A stretch of DNA of 64,000 nucleotides. Origin: Bacillus sp. SLBN-46. Its GTDB lineage: Bacteria; Bacillota; Bacilli; Bacillales; Cytobacillaceae. Under the pieces are notes generated by a model. It searched no databases. It was not told the origin of the DNA and saw only the letters and a program-made list of their open reading frames with translations. Below are positions 1-9,463 of this stretch, piece by piece. Each line of letters begins with the position of its first letter. Within the stretch, counting starts at the first letter, position 1. The translations under genes were made by a program, and so were the position numbers. The stretch spans positions 4,099,001 to 4,163,000 of the forward strand of contig NZ_JAVIZM010000001.1 in NCBI RefSeq assembly GCF_031453555.1, in the 5' to 3' direction.

Positions 1-1047
1 CATAGCGAAAAATATGTTTTTTATAACACTCCACTCATTATCAGGACCGCCAGCAATCAATTGAACCCCACCATGACTTTTATAATCAAGTTGTGGTGAT
101 AAATATTCCGCTGTTAAAAAACTATGATTTGTCATGTAGTACCAGTCCTGCAAAAAAATGAGTTGAAGGGTACGAACTGCTTCTCCCTTTAACATCAAAT
201 GTGTATCCCGCCAGAAACCGATTTCTTTGTCCCTTCCTAAATATTCATCACCAATATTTAATCCGCCAACAAAGCCAATCGTTCCATCAATTACGATAAT
301 TTTTCTATGATTACGGAAATTAAATTTATTATTTAAAAATGGTAATCTTACTGGTCCAAAGGGAACGGTTTCAATACCAGCTCCTCGTAATTCATTAATG
401 TATGCTTTTGATAATTTCCAGGACCCAACTGCGTCGAAAAGGAATCTTACTTTAACACCTTGATTCGCCTTTCCAATCAAGATATCTTTGATTTCCTGGC
501 CAATATGGTCATGTCGAACAATATAATATTCTAGATGAATATGGTGTCTAGCTCTTTTCAACTCATCTATAATGTTCCGGAATGTCTCTTCTCCATTAGT
601 CAGCACCTTTGTAGAAGTATCAAAAGAGATGGGGCTGTTCCCAAGCTTATGTGCAAGTGTAAATAATCTTGCTTGGTGCTCTCCAAGTAATCGGCGCTTC
701 TCTTCACTTCTTGGATCGTCATCCCCTTCAACCGTTAAAAAAGCCTGCTTATCTAAGAAATACTTCTTCCTAAACATTCTCTCCTTTCGATAATTACGGC
801 CAAACAAAAGGTAAAAGATAAAACCAATTAGCGGAAAACTTCCTAATACCACTAACCATGTGATGGTTTGCGTAGGATGTCGGTTTTCAAAGAAAATAAC
901 AAACCCAATAAAAATAACAGAAAACGTGATGACAATACTTAGAAATCCAAATACTCCACCTTGCAATTGATCCCTAAAGAAAAACCATAGTACGGATAAT
1001 ACGGCTACAAACACTATAACTCTTACTGTGTTTTTCAGATTACTCAC
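1..1047 (-). CDS. cls: Cardiolipin synthase, C-terminal part beyond window
   Basis: Membrane phospholipase-D-type synthase joining two phosphatidylglycerols into cardiolipin. The reverse strand stays open from a GTG at 1047 to the window edge. It shows two N-terminal membrane segments, a short loop with the FYLLFGRNYRKE-type motif, then the first phospholipase-D domain with HRKxxxxDGxxGFVGGxN (HKD catalytic motif). The second HKD domain should lie beyond position 1. GTG is the only plausible start because an in-frame stop lies a few codons upstream; its ribosome site is weak. Family and fold are certain; which Bacillus cls paralogue it is cannot be decided. Confidence 0.9.
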   Translation of the reverse strand, partial: MSNLKNTVRVIVFVAVLSVLWFFFRDQLQGGVFGFLSIVITFSVIFIGFVIFFENRHPTQTITWLVVLGSFPLIGFIFYLLFGRNYRKERMFRKKYFLDKQAFLTVEGDDDPRSEEKRRLLGEHQARLFTLAHKLGNSPISFDTSTKVLTNGEETFRNIIDELKRARHHIHLEYYIVRHDHIGQEIKDILIGKANQGVKVRFLFDAVGSWKLSKAYINELRGAGIETVPFGPVRLPFLNNKFNFRNHRKIIVIDGTIGFVGGLNIGDEYLGRDKEIGFWRDTHLMLKGEAVRTLQLIFLQDWYYMTNHSFLTAEYLSPQLDYKSHGGVQLIAGGPDNEWSVIKNIFFAM

Positions 1048-1083
1048 CTGCCAAGATATACCTTATTTAATCATGATAAAAAA

Positions 1084-1107
1084 ACCGATTTCATTGTTGA
1101 AATCGGT
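1084..1107 (-). terminator. Terminator after mecA
   Basis: Perfect inverted repeat ACCGATTT/AAATCGGT with a T-run on the reverse strand, just past the mecA stop. Confidence 0.75.
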
Positions 1108-1114
1108 ATGCATA

Positions 1115-1786
1115 CTAGCTAAAATGTTTTCGTAATTCAGCAAAGACATTTTCGGAGATTATTTCTTTCCCATATTCTTGTACACGATGAATGGTTATTT
1201 GTGTTTCATAGCCATATTCAAGTAAAATACTTAGAATATCATCAATTTTATCCTCTTCAAACAGATCTTCAGGAAATTCTGTATATAGATAGTACTTACC
1301 TTCAAAATGATAAAGTTTTGTCACTAAATCATCTAACCCTGGACGGCTTGAAAGCATAATAATATCTTCAAAATCTTTAAAAACGAGAAAAAATTCTAAA
1401 GTATCTTCCTCTAAGAGGAGCTCTTCTTCCTCAAAATGTGGTGGATTGAAATGCTGGTCTAAGAGTTCTTCAATTTTTTCATCCACTGGAATATCTTTCA
1501 TTTTATCACTAGGAAGTGGGAGCTCGAACTTTTGCCCATCTTTAGAAAGCTGTGCTTTAGTAACCAGAACCTCTAACCCCTTCTCTAGAGCCTGAACCTG
1601 TATCCAAAGTGGACCTTCAACTACAAATTCTTCATCGCCATGCACTTCATCCATCATTTCCCAAAAGAGTTCTTCACTTCGTTCACGATTGTACCATATT
1701 TCTTCACGGTCAAATCCTCTTTCCTCAATATCTCCATAGGAAATGTAAAATTTAACTGTATTTTCATTAATACGTTCAATCTCCAC
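1115..1786 (-). CDS. mecA: Adaptor protein MecA
   Basis: Adaptor that delivers ComK and other substrates to the ClpC-ClpP protease; it controls competence. I start it at the GTG at 1786 (VEIERINENTVKFYISYGD...), preceded by GGGAGAGG. The longer frame back to 1864 adds 26 residues unlike the family. The product has 223 residues, near the usual length. The acidic linker (EEEELLLEEDTLE, around residues 120-132) separates the N-terminal substrate-binding half from the C-terminal ClpC-binding half. It sits near spx, as in B. subtilis. Spx itself is a ClpXP substrate, so this is a proteolysis-regulated neighbourhood. Confidence 0.93.
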   Translation of the reverse strand: MEIERINENTVKFYISYGDIEERGFDREEIWYNRERSEELFWEMMDEVHGDEEFVVEGPLWIQVQALEKGLEVLVTKAQLSKDGQKFELPLPSDKMKDIPVDEKIEELLDQHFNPPHFEEEELLLEEDTLEFFLVFKDFEDIIMLSSRPGLDDLVTKLYHFEGKYYLYTEFPEDLFEEDKIDDILSILLEYGYETQITIHRVQEYGKEIISENVFAELRKHFS

Positions 1787-2035
1787 TATAACCTCTCCCT
1801 TCCGTTTACCATATTGAAGGGACAAAATACCCCCAAGCAGATAATTCATCCTATTTGCCTTCATAAAAAAGGAAATATTCTTGTACTTTCATTTTATGAC
1901 AAAAGCACTAATATGGGAAATAAAAAAGGTTAAAAACTAAAAAACCATTATAATGCCTATCGTTATTATTATGATAGTTTATTTATTGTAGCAAAATGCC
2001 TCTAAAAGAACAAATTTTTTGGATTAAATACAAAA

Positions 2036-2059
2036 AAGACCTCCTAATATGAAGGTCTT
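2036..2059 (-). terminator. Terminator after spx
   Basis: Hairpin AAGACCT/AGGTCTT followed on the reverse strand by TTTTTTG, immediately after the spx stop. Confidence 0.75.
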
Positions 2060-2064
2060 ATGAT

Positions 2065-2460
2065 TTAATTAACCATCCGCTGCGCTTCCCTTAGTTGGAA
2101 GGTACGCACTTTTCTTGGTAGAAACCGTCTGATTTCATCTTCGTTATATCCAACCTGTAACCGTTTTTCATCAATAATAATAGGTCGGCGTAGCAAGCCT
2201 GGATTTTCTTTAATTAATCCAAACAAATCCTGAAGCGGCATTGAATCTAAATTGACATTCAATTTTTGGAATGTCTTCGATCTGGTTGAAATAATTTCGT
2301 CTGTCCCATCTTCCGTCATACGAAGAATTGCTTTAATCTCCTCCATGGATAGGGGCTCAGAGAATATATTTCTTTCAGTGTATGGAATCTCATGCTCTTC
2401 TAACCATGATTTTGCTTTACGACATGATGTACAACTTGGTGAAGTGTATAGTGTTACCAT
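2065..2460 (-). CDS. spxA: Transcriptional regulator Spx
   Basis: ArsC-fold regulator that binds the alpha C-terminal domain of RNA polymerase and redirects transcription under disulfide and thiol stress. Its length of 131 residues matches the family exactly. The redox switch C10-T-S-C13 is present ([13 protein letters not shown]), as is the conserved [21 protein letters not shown] block. It is monocistronic, with its own terminator and a long AT-rich 5' region. In this family it is expected to be degraded by ClpXP with the YjbH adaptor, which is not in this window. Confidence 0.96.
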   Translation of the reverse strand: MVTLYTSPSCTSCRKAKSWLEEHEIPYTERNIFSEPLSMEEIKAILRMTEDGTDEIISTRSKTFQKLNVNLDSMPLQDLFGLIKENPGLLRRPIIIDEKRLQVGYNEDEIRRFLPRKVRTFQLREAQRMVN

Positions 2461-3039
2461 CCTTCTTCACACTCCTCTATTATTTACGGATGTAATACTC
2501 TAATCAATATATAGAAATATAACTAATTTTAACTTAAATTTTATAATTGTAACACAGTTGTAATTAAAATGATTATAAATAAGGAATTTCTATAATTATT
2601 ATACACCACTGATACTAAAAAAGGTATCCCTTTTTCCAAATATTATAGAAAGGAAAGAAATACATGACTCATATTATATTAGACGAATGATGTGAAGAAA
2701 AGTTTCAATAAATTTACGATTTCACATTTAAATTTGCCCAATCTATTTATTTTCTCCTTAATAATATTCGTTTATATTGTCCAGTTTTTTGTGGGTTTCT
2801 ATGAATAATATGGAATTATTTCTTTAATAAACAATTTTTTTACGGTATTAATTATTTTATAAGGATTTTATTCTCAATTAAAAAACGTTAATGAAAACGC
2901 ATACATTTTTTCATAAAACTTTGTCTGGTTTCAGCATTTACTCTTTCAATAAAGCCTAAGTTCTTTTAAAATAAGATATAGGGGATATTTACAAAGGTTG
3001 ATTAATATTTCGATTTGCAAAAATGGAGGGATTTTTATC
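2461..3039. other. Intergenic region, AT-rich, no gene seen
   Basis: About 580 bases of very AT-rich DNA between the divergent spx and the small gene at 3040. It should hold the spx promoter(s), which are complex in B. subtilis. I see no convincing ORF, tRNA or riboswitch. Confidence 0.5.
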
Positions 3040-3225
3040 ATGGCTGGATACATAACAGATCTAACAATGGTTGCTTTATTAATTGTCGGAATTACTGCCT
3101 TAATGGGTGTTATTACAAACGGTATTGGTGAAAAAGTGTTCGGTGGCAAAAACCGTAGTGAATATGTAGACGAAAGTGCAAAATACCAAACAGGCTGGAA
3201 GGCTGTTGGGGGAAAAAGAAAATAA
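3040..3225 (+). CDS. Small membrane protein, unrecognised
   Basis: A 61-residue protein with one hydrophobic stretch (MVALLIVGITALMGVITNGI, residues 9-28), then a basic polar tail ending GGKRK. I start at the ATG at 3040 behind GGAGGG; the longer frame lacks a ribosome site. It is likely a single-pass membrane protein with the charged tail in the cytoplasm. I do not recognise a family. The stop is followed within three bases by a dispersed repeat copy. The clean start and ribosome site favour a real gene. Confidence 0.6.
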   Translation: MAGYITDLTMVALLIVGITALMGVITNGIGEKVFGGKNRSEYVDESAKYQTGWKAVGGKRK

Positions 3226-3227
3226 TT

Positions 3228-3362
3228 AGAAAAGCGTAAGTGCCTTGATCAGCCCCGACAGGCAAATGTTCTTCGGCAAGAAAAGTCCGCCTTTTGACTT
3301 TTATTGCCGAAGGTTATTTGACCCGAGGGGCTAGGCACTGGAGCTGGACAATTCTCGAAGTC
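3228..3362 (+). repeat. 135-bp dispersed palindromic element, copy 1
   Basis: About 96% identical over its full 135 bp to 47548-47682 (six substitutions, no gaps). Its outer arms AGTGCC/GGCACT and AGCCCC/GGGGCT and inner arms CTTCGGCAA/TTGCCGAAG make one long nested hairpin. It begins three bases after a stop codon on the same strand, as does the other copy. Confidence 0.85.
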
Positions 3363-3398
3363 AAATGTTAAACTTTCTTATCATATTATAAGGAAAAA

Positions 3399-3421
3399 AC
3401 GATCTCAAAAAGCGAGATCGT
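3399..3421 (-). terminator. Terminator of the opp operon
   Basis: Hairpin CGATCTC/GAGATCG flanked by A-runs and T-runs on both sides, directly after the oppF stop. Confidence 0.85.
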
Positions 3422-3427
3422 TTTTTT

Positions 3428-4366
3428 TTAATGCTTAGATTGTGCCAGATATTGTTTGAACTCTTTTTCTGAGCATAAAACAAAATGACCTGGGGTAACT
3501 TCTCTAAATTCAACTGCTTCGTTACCATCGTAATTATGGGAAGCGGGATCATATGATTTACGCTTTCTAGTCCGCTCACTGATTGGATCTGGAGCAGGAA
3601 TGGCTGACAATAATGATTGAGTATATGGGTGAAGAGGATTTTTATAAAGCTCTTCTGCCGGTGCAAGTTCAACCATCTTACCGAAGTACATTACACCAAT
3701 ACGATCACTAATGTATTTAACCATTGAAAGGTCATGTGCGATAAAAAGGTAGGTTAGGCCTTTCTCTTTTTGCAATTTCTTCATAAGATTTACAACCTGT
3801 GCCTGAATGGAAACATCCAACGCTGAAATCGGCTCGTCTGCAATGATGAATTCTGGTTGAACCGCAAGTGCTCTTGCGATACCTATCCGTTGACGTTGAC
3901 CGCCACTAAACTCATGTGGATAACGATTGGCATGTTCTCTATTCAAACCAACTGTTTCTAGCAGCCGATATACCTGTTCCATACGATCTTGCTTTGATGT
4001 TGCCAAACCGTGAATATCAATTCCCTCGGCAATAACATCAGCAATTTTCAATCTCGGATTAAGAGAAGCATATGGATCTTGGAAAATCATTTGCATCTTA
4101 CGGTTAAAGTCTTTTAATTGTTTTTTAGACTTTTTCCCATGAACGTTAACACCGTCATATAAGACTTCTCCACCTGTTGCATCGTATAGGCGGATAATAG
4201 TACGCCCAGTAGTAGACTTACCACAACCAGACTCACCAACTAGTCCCATAACTTCCCCTTTGTAAATATCAAATGAGACGTTATCAACGGCTTTTACTTC
4301 GTTCACTTTACCTTCGTTAAAATACTGCTTTAAATTTTTAATTTCAAGTAATTTATCTTGAGCCAT
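3428..4366 (-). CDS. oppF: Oligopeptide ABC transporter ATP-binding protein OppF
   Basis: One of two ATPases that power peptide import through OppBC. Visible motifs are Walker [10 protein letters not shown], signature [15 protein letters not shown], Walker B FIIADEP and the switch histidine in FIAHDLS. The length is 312 residues. The C-terminal tail lacks the four-cysteine motif found in many peptide-transporter ATPases, as in other Bacillus OppF. It is the last gene of oppABCDF, starting one base after the oppD stop. In B. subtilis this importer also takes up Phr signalling peptides, so it links to sporulation and competence. Confidence 0.93.
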   Translation of the reverse strand: MAQDKLLEIKNLKQYFNEGKVNEVKAVDNVSFDIYKGEVMGLVGESGCGKSTTGRTIIRLYDATGGEVLYDGVNVHGKKSKKQLKDFNRKMQMIFQDPYASLNPRLKIADVIAEGIDIHGLATSKQDRMEQVYRLLETVGLNREHANRYPHEFSGGQRQRIGIARALAVQPEFIIADEPISALDVSIQAQVVNLMKKLQKEKGLTYLFIAHDLSMVKYISDRIGVMYFGKMVELAPAEELYKNPLHPYTQSLLSAIPAPDPISERTRKRKSYDPASHNYDGNEAVEFREVTPGHFVLCSEKEFKQYLAQSKH

Positions 4367-5461
4367 TTAGTTTCCCTCCTTTTTTCCAGGGAATTGCCCA
4401 GTGGTTACTTTATCTAATGTAGCCACACCTGCGTTACCAACATATTGATTCTGACGTCTCTTAACGGCTTCCGGTGGTTCAACCTTTGGTGCATCCGGAT
4501 GTAATAACCACGTAGCAGCATAGTGTGTATCAGAAACTTTAAAAAATGGTGGTTCTTGCTCTAGGTCAATCTTCATTACAAATGGGTTACGTGGCGCGAA
4601 CGCATCGCCCTTTGGTGGATCTAATAAATCTGGAGGTGTTCCCGGAATAGAGAATAACTCCTCATCATGCGTATCCATGTCCGGCATAGAACTAATTAAT
4701 CCCCAAGTATATGGATGTTGTGGATTATAGAAAATTTCATCAGCCGTTCCAATTTCAACAATCTTTCCACCATACATAACAGCAACACGATCAGCCACGT
4801 TGGCAACAACACCAAGATCATGTGTTATGAAAATAATCGATGTGTCGATTTTCTTTTGTAAATCTTTCATTAATTCAAGAATTTGTGCCTGAATTGTTAC
4901 GTCCAACGCAGTTGTTGGTTCATCTGCAATAAGAACTTTAGGATTACATGCCAATGCAATTGCAATAACAACACGTTGTCTCATACCACCTGAGAATTGG
5001 TGTGGGTATTGGTTCACACGAATTTCAGGTTTAGGAATACCAACGAGCTTCAATAAATCAATTGCTCTTTCTTTTGCAGCATGCTTACTCATATTTTGAT
5101 GTTTAATTAGCGGTTCCATTATTTGGTTGCCAATTTTCATAGTTGGATTTAAAGAAGTCATAGGATCCTGGAAAATCATTGAAATATCTTTTCCGCGGAT
5201 TTTTTGCATCTCTCTATCTTTAAGCTTTGTTAAATCTTTTCCGTCAAAAAGAATTTCACCGCTTTTTATCTCTGAATTGTGTTCAGGAAGTAGACGCATT
5301 ATTGACTTAGTTGTTACTGATTTTCCAGAACCTGATTCACCAACAATTGCAAGAGTTTCACCTTTAAGTAGGTCGAAACTCACCCCACGAATCGCTTGAA
5401 CCTCACCAGAAAATGTATGGAATGAGATATTTAAATCTTTTACTTGTAATATTTTCTCCAT
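4367..5461 (-). CDS. oppD: Oligopeptide ABC transporter ATP-binding protein OppD
   Basis: Second ATPase of the Opp importer, 364 residues. It has Walker A GESGSGKS, signature FSGGMRQRVVIAIAL and Walker B VLIADEP. The C-terminal oligopeptide-transporter extension reads GDAFAPRNPF in place of the GCxFxxRCP cysteine motif, so it probably holds no iron-sulfur cluster. By contrast, appF and the appD remnant in this window keep those cysteines. It is co-transcribed with its neighbours; spacing to oppC is 16 bp. Confidence 0.94.
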   Translation of the reverse strand: MEKILQVKDLNISFHTFSGEVQAIRGVSFDLLKGETLAIVGESGSGKSVTTKSIMRLLPEHNSEIKSGEILFDGKDLTKLKDREMQKIRGKDISMIFQDPMTSLNPTMKIGNQIMEPLIKHQNMSKHAAKERAIDLLKLVGIPKPEIRVNQYPHQFSGGMRQRVVIAIALACNPKVLIADEPTTALDVTIQAQILELMKDLQKKIDTSIIFITHDLGVVANVADRVAVMYGGKIVEIGTADEIFYNPQHPYTWGLISSMPDMDTHDEELFSIPGTPPDLLDPPKGDAFAPRNPFVMKIDLEQEPPFFKVSDTHYAATWLLHPDAPKVEPPEAVKRRQNQYVGNAGVATLDKVTTGQFPGKKEGN

Positions 5462-5477
5462 TCAGCTCACCCGCCTT

Positions 5478-6506
5478 TTAATCACGCATTTTTGGATCAA
5501 GAGCATCACGTAATCCATCAGCTACTAAGTTAAAGCATACCATAATTAAAGCAATCATAATGGAAGGAATGATCATTTGATATGGGAATGCAATCATCGC
5601 TTTATATCCTTCATTAACCAATGTTCCTAGAGAAGCATTTGGCTCCTGGAGACCTAATCCAATAAAGCTTAAGAAGGCTTCAAAGAAAATCGCATTAGGA
5701 ATAGAGAACATGGTGTTAATGATTATGACACCAAACATATTTGGAATCATGTGTTTAAAAATAATTGAGCTATCTGATGCTCCAAGTGTTTTAGCTGCTA
5801 AAACAAATTCCTGGCCCTTAAATTTTAATACCTGTGCACGCACTACTCGGGCCATACTAGTCCAACCAGTGATTGTTAAGGCAATAATAATTGGGATGAT
5901 ACCAGGCTTTAAAACAAGAATCATTAATACAACGACAATCAGGTTAGGTATACCAACGATAACCTCAATAATTCGCTGCATAAATCCATCGACTTTTCCA
6001 CCTAAATATCCAGAAACCGCACCATAGGTTACACCAATCAGCATATCAATTAACGCCGCCATAAAAGCTATGAAAAGGGAGACTTGTGTACCTTTCCAGA
6101 CACGTGCAAAAAGATCACGACCTAAATTGTCAGTACCGAACCAATAATAGGCATCAACTTTACGGACTTCATATGCGTTATATTCTGTTCCATCTCTACG
6201 CGTTAATGTACCATCAAAAGGGAGCCAGTGGACATTTTCTAACCCTTGAATACGCGGTGGAAGGTTATTATGTTTAGTTGTTTGTGTATCGTAAGCATAT
6301 GGCGTTATTAACGGGCCGATGAACGCCATTAAAATTAAAATGACAAGGACGACTAAACTGATAACCGCTCCCCTATTTTTACGGACACGCATCCAAGCAT
6401 CCTGCCAGAAACTCAAACTTGGCTTAGAAATCTTTTCACTTTTTGATGGGTCTACATGAGCAGGAGCAAACATATCCTTTGAGATGATTATTTCTTTATT
6501 GCTCAT
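5478..6506 (-). CDS. oppC: Oligopeptide ABC transporter permease OppC
   Basis: Membrane permease of 342 residues. A cytoplasmic N-terminal tail of about 45 residues precedes the first membrane segment. An extracellular loop containing YWFGTDNLGRDLFARV follows, then five further membrane segments with the ATPase-docking EAA-type loop (AKTLGASDSSIIFKHMIPN). It overlaps oppB by four bases (ATGA), which indicates translational coupling. Family assignment is secure from the FGTDxxGRD motif. Confidence 0.94.
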   Translation of the reverse strand: MSNKEIIISKDMFAPAHVDPSKSEKISKPSLSFWQDAWMRVRKNRGAVISLVVLVILILMAFIGPLITPYAYDTQTTKHNNLPPRIQGLENVHWLPFDGTLTRRDGTEYNAYEVRKVDAYYWFGTDNLGRDLFARVWKGTQVSLFIAFMAALIDMLIGVTYGAVSGYLGGKVDGFMQRIIEVIVGIPNLIVVVLMILVLKPGIIPIIIALTITGWTSMARVVRAQVLKFKGQEFVLAAKTLGASDSSIIFKHMIPNMFGVIIINTMFSIPNAIFFEAFLSFIGLGLQEPNASLGTLVNEGYKAMIAFPYQMIIPSIMIALIMVCFNLVADGLRDALDPKMRD

Positions 6507-7435
6507 TTAGTTTTCCCCCCCGAAATACGAATACGTGGGTCGATAATTCCATACAGAATATCAACGACTAATATAATAACTACGAAAAGAACGGCAAATA
6601 GAATATTTGTACCCATAATTACTGGATAATCATTTACACTGATCGATTTAACAAACTGCTCACCTAAGCCAGGAATACCAAAGATTCTTTCAATAACTAG
6701 TGAACCAGTCATTAAACCTACAGCCAATGGTCCCAAAACGGTAACCACAGGGATCAATGCATTTCTAAGAGCATGCTTTACACTAATTTGCCAATAGCTT
6801 GCCCCTTTTGCTTTAGCAAGTGTAATATAGTCAGACCCTAGCACTTCAATCATTTCAGTACGCATAAACCGTGCTGCAATTGAAATAGGGAACATAGCTA
6901 ACGCAATAGTTGGAAGGATGGTATACTCAGGCCCTCTCCAAAACATTACTGGTAACCACCCTAGTTTAACTGAAACGTAATACTGAAGCAGACCGGCAAA
7001 AATAAATGATGGAACCGATTTACCTACAACAGCAATAAAAGTAGAACCATAATCCAACCAGGTATTTTGCTTCAATGCAGCAACGACACCTAGGAATATT
7101 CCAAATAATGCGCCAAAAACCATGGCTTCCAATCCAAGTGTTGCGGATGGTCCAATACGATTAGCGAGAAGTTCTGTTACAGGGGTATTATCAAATTGAA
7201 AGGAAACTCCAAGATCACCTTTTACCATTGCACCTAAATACTTAAAAAACTGAACAGGCACGGGGTCATTTAACCCATATTTCTCTAGCAAAAGGGTACG
7301 CTGGAATTCTGAGAGTTTTTCAAAGTTATTAAATGGACTTCCAGGAATTAACTTCATGAGGAAAAAAGTAATTGATATAACAATGAAAAGTGTAATTAAC
7401 ATATAAATCACACGTTGCACGAGATATTTTGCCAT
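6503..7435 (-). CDS. oppB: Oligopeptide ABC transporter permease OppB
   Basis: Membrane permease of 310 residues that pairs with OppC to form the peptide channel. It has an N-terminal membrane segment, then the KLIPGSPF motif, an extracellular region and five more membrane segments. The EAA loop is AKAKGASYWQISVKHALRN, and the C-terminus is DILYGIIDPRIRI. It lies downstream of oppA behind an intercistronic hairpin, which fits the higher expression normally seen for the binding protein. Confidence 0.94.
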   Translation of the reverse strand: MAKYLVQRVIYMLITLFIVISITFFLMKLIPGSPFNNFEKLSEFQRTLLLEKYGLNDPVPVQFFKYLGAMVKGDLGVSFQFDNTPVTELLANRIGPSATLGLEAMVFGALFGIFLGVVAALKQNTWLDYGSTFIAVVGKSVPSFIFAGLLQYYVSVKLGWLPVMFWRGPEYTILPTIALAMFPISIAARFMRTEMIEVLGSDYITLAKAKGASYWQISVKHALRNALIPVVTVLGPLAVGLMTGSLVIERIFGIPGLGEQFVKSISVNDYPVIMGTNILFAVLFVVIILVVDILYGIIDPRIRISGGKTK

Positions 7436-7496
7436 GCCTACACCTCCTAATTGATGAAATCTTCAACATTTTTCGACAATTCTCATACAGGTAAAA

Positions 7497-7525
7497 AGAG
7501 AGTATATTGATGAAATATACTCTCT
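7497..7525 (-). promoter_or_regulatory. Intercistronic hairpin between oppA and oppB
   Basis: Inverted repeat AGAGAGTATATT/AATATACTCTCT in the oppA-oppB gap, without a clear T-run. It probably stabilises the oppA end of the transcript or partly terminates it. Confidence 0.55.
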
Positions 7526-7547
7526 TCCTATTTGATTAGTATAGTTA

Positions 7548-9242
7548 CTATTTTGTGATTTTAATCCACTGGTAACTATAATCTGCACCAAATGCATGGT
7601 GAGCAAAACCTTTAACTTTTGGATTAATTAACAAGTTAACAGAACGTTGGTAAAGTGGTGCAATTGCTGCATCATCTTCTAACAAGATTTTTTCTGCATC
7701 TTGTAATGCTTTCCAGCGCTCTTGTGGCTTATCAACTAAATCTTCACTTGCAGCTTTGATCAACTTATCAAATTCTGGATTTGAATAGTCCATATGTTGT
7801 TGTTCTCCGCCAGTAATCCAAAGATCCATGTATGTCATTGGGTCAGCATAGTCAGGTCCCCAACCACCCATTAATAAATCATATTCAAATTTATTTTCAC
7901 GAGCGATACGGATTTTGAACGGTACGCTTTCAATTGTAAGCTTTAATCCAGGAAGATTTTTCTCTAACTGGTCTTTAATGAATGCATCTGTAGTTTTAGC
8001 AGTTTCAGTGTCTTGACCAACATAAGTGAACTTCACTTCTTTAACACCTAGTTCAGCTAAACCTTTATCCCAAAACTTCTTAGCTTCTTCTTTGTTTGTC
8101 TTAGACCATTGGCCAGCCGTATCACGGAAGTCTTTTCCATCTAAGAAAGCAAAACCTTTTGGTACTAAGAAATCAGCTTCGATAGAACCGTTTGCTAATA
8201 CATCGTCAACTAATGCCTTTTTGTCTACAGACAATGCAATAGCTTTACGGATGTTTTTGTTTTTCAAAGCAGGGTTCTTTTCGTTCATTTTTAACCACCA
8301 GATTGATGGCTCTTGGTAACGTAATAACTCATCAGATCCTTCATATTGTGAAAGGATTGCTGCTTGTGCAAGCTTTGGTGTAATGTCAGTTTCACCAGCA
8401 GTAAATGCGTTAGCAGATGCTTGTGGGTCTTTTGACACGTTGAAGTTGATTTTTGTTAAAGTAACGTCTTTAGCATTTGTATAAGTTTCGTTCTTTTCTA
8501 ATACCCACTCAGTAGCAGTTGGGCCATCCCACTTAGTCATTTTGAAAGGACCGTTGTAAAGTAAGTGAGCAGCATCTTTCGCATAGTCAGCGCCTTGTGC
8601 TTCAACAAACTTTTGGTTTTGTGGGTAGAATAATTGGAAAGTGATATAAGACTCGATGTAAGGTAATGCTCTTACTAGAGTAATTTCCAATGTATAATCA
8701 TCAAGAGCTTTAATTCCAAGATCTTCAAGCTTTGCTTTACCTTCAGAAATTTCAGTTGCGTTTTTGATTTTGCCCATCATGAAGTATGGACCATAAGGTG
8801 AAGCAGTATCTGGATTGATCGCACGTTGCCATGAATATACAAAGTCATGAGCAGTTACAGGATCACCATTTGACCATTTTGCATCTTGTCTTAATTTGAT
8901 TGTTAAGACTGTTTTATCGTCATTGTATGTTGGCATACCATCAGCTACACCAGGAACAACCTTTTGGTCTGCATCTAGACGATATAAACCTTCGTTAGTA
9001 GCGTTTAACATTGTAAAGCCCAATACGTCTTCAGCCATTACACTGTCCATAGTTGGGATCTCAGCAGATTCTAAAACGTTAAGAACTTGCTCATCCGCTA
9101 ATTGCTCTTCAGATCCAGCATTATTTTTGCCTTCATTTTTGGTTTTGCCTTCGTTTTTCTCACCGCCGCCTGAACATGCTGCTAGGAACATGCTAAGTAC
9201 TAGTGATAAAACTAAAAGTAGTGAAAGTTTTGATTTCTTCAC
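7548..9242 (-). CDS. oppA: Oligopeptide-binding lipoprotein OppA
   Basis: Extracellular peptide-binding protein of the Opp importer, a family 5 solute-binding protein of 564 residues. A signal peptide ends at the lipobox LAAC (cysteine near residue 23), followed by a flexible Glu/Gly/Lys/Asn-rich linker. The mature part has family hallmarks such as LTIKLRQDAKWSNGDPVTAHDFVYSW. It starts at GTG 9242 behind GGGAGGT. First gene of the operon. A degenerate CodY-like box (three mismatches) lies just upstream and is only weak evidence of nutrient control. Confidence 0.95.
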   Translation of the reverse strand: MKKSKLSLLLVLSLVLSMFLAACSGGGEKNEGKTKNEGKNNAGSEEQLADEQVLNVLESAEIPTMDSVMAEDVLGFTMLNATNEGLYRLDADQKVVPGVADGMPTYNDDKTVLTIKLRQDAKWSNGDPVTAHDFVYSWQRAINPDTASPYGPYFMMGKIKNATEISEGKAKLEDLGIKALDDYTLEITLVRALPYIESYITFQLFYPQNQKFVEAQGADYAKDAAHLLYNGPFKMTKWDGPTATEWVLEKNETYTNAKDVTLTKINFNVSKDPQASANAFTAGETDITPKLAQAAILSQYEGSDELLRYQEPSIWWLKMNEKNPALKNKNIRKAIALSVDKKALVDDVLANGSIEADFLVPKGFAFLDGKDFRDTAGQWSKTNKEEAKKFWDKGLAELGVKEVKFTYVGQDTETAKTTDAFIKDQLEKNLPGLKLTIESVPFKIRIARENKFEYDLLMGGWGPDYADPMTYMDLWITGGEQQHMDYSNPEFDKLIKAASEDLVDKPQERWKALQDAEKILLEDDAAIAPLYQRSVNLLINPKVKGFAHHAFGADYSYQWIKITK

Positions 9243-9463
9243 TTGTAGACCTCCCTTTTCTATTATTCTGAAAAATTACTACATTCTCTATTATACATAT
9301 TTTGAATTAATTGTACATTATTTTTTATAATTTAATTTACAAGTTAGAAACAATTTTTACGTATTCATTACAAATAGCTATGATATAATTTAGACTTATA
9401 CAGATTTTTATGTATAATATTCGGTAGTTTCCCTTATTAAATCAATGATTTGGAGGTAATCTA

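Noticed and set aside
1787..1864. N-terminal extension of MecA
   Set aside because: The 26 extra residues are unlike the family, and GTG 1786 has the proper ribosome site.
9262..9280. CodY box upstream of oppA
   Set aside because: Three mismatches to the 15-bp consensus in AT-rich DNA; chance is likely.
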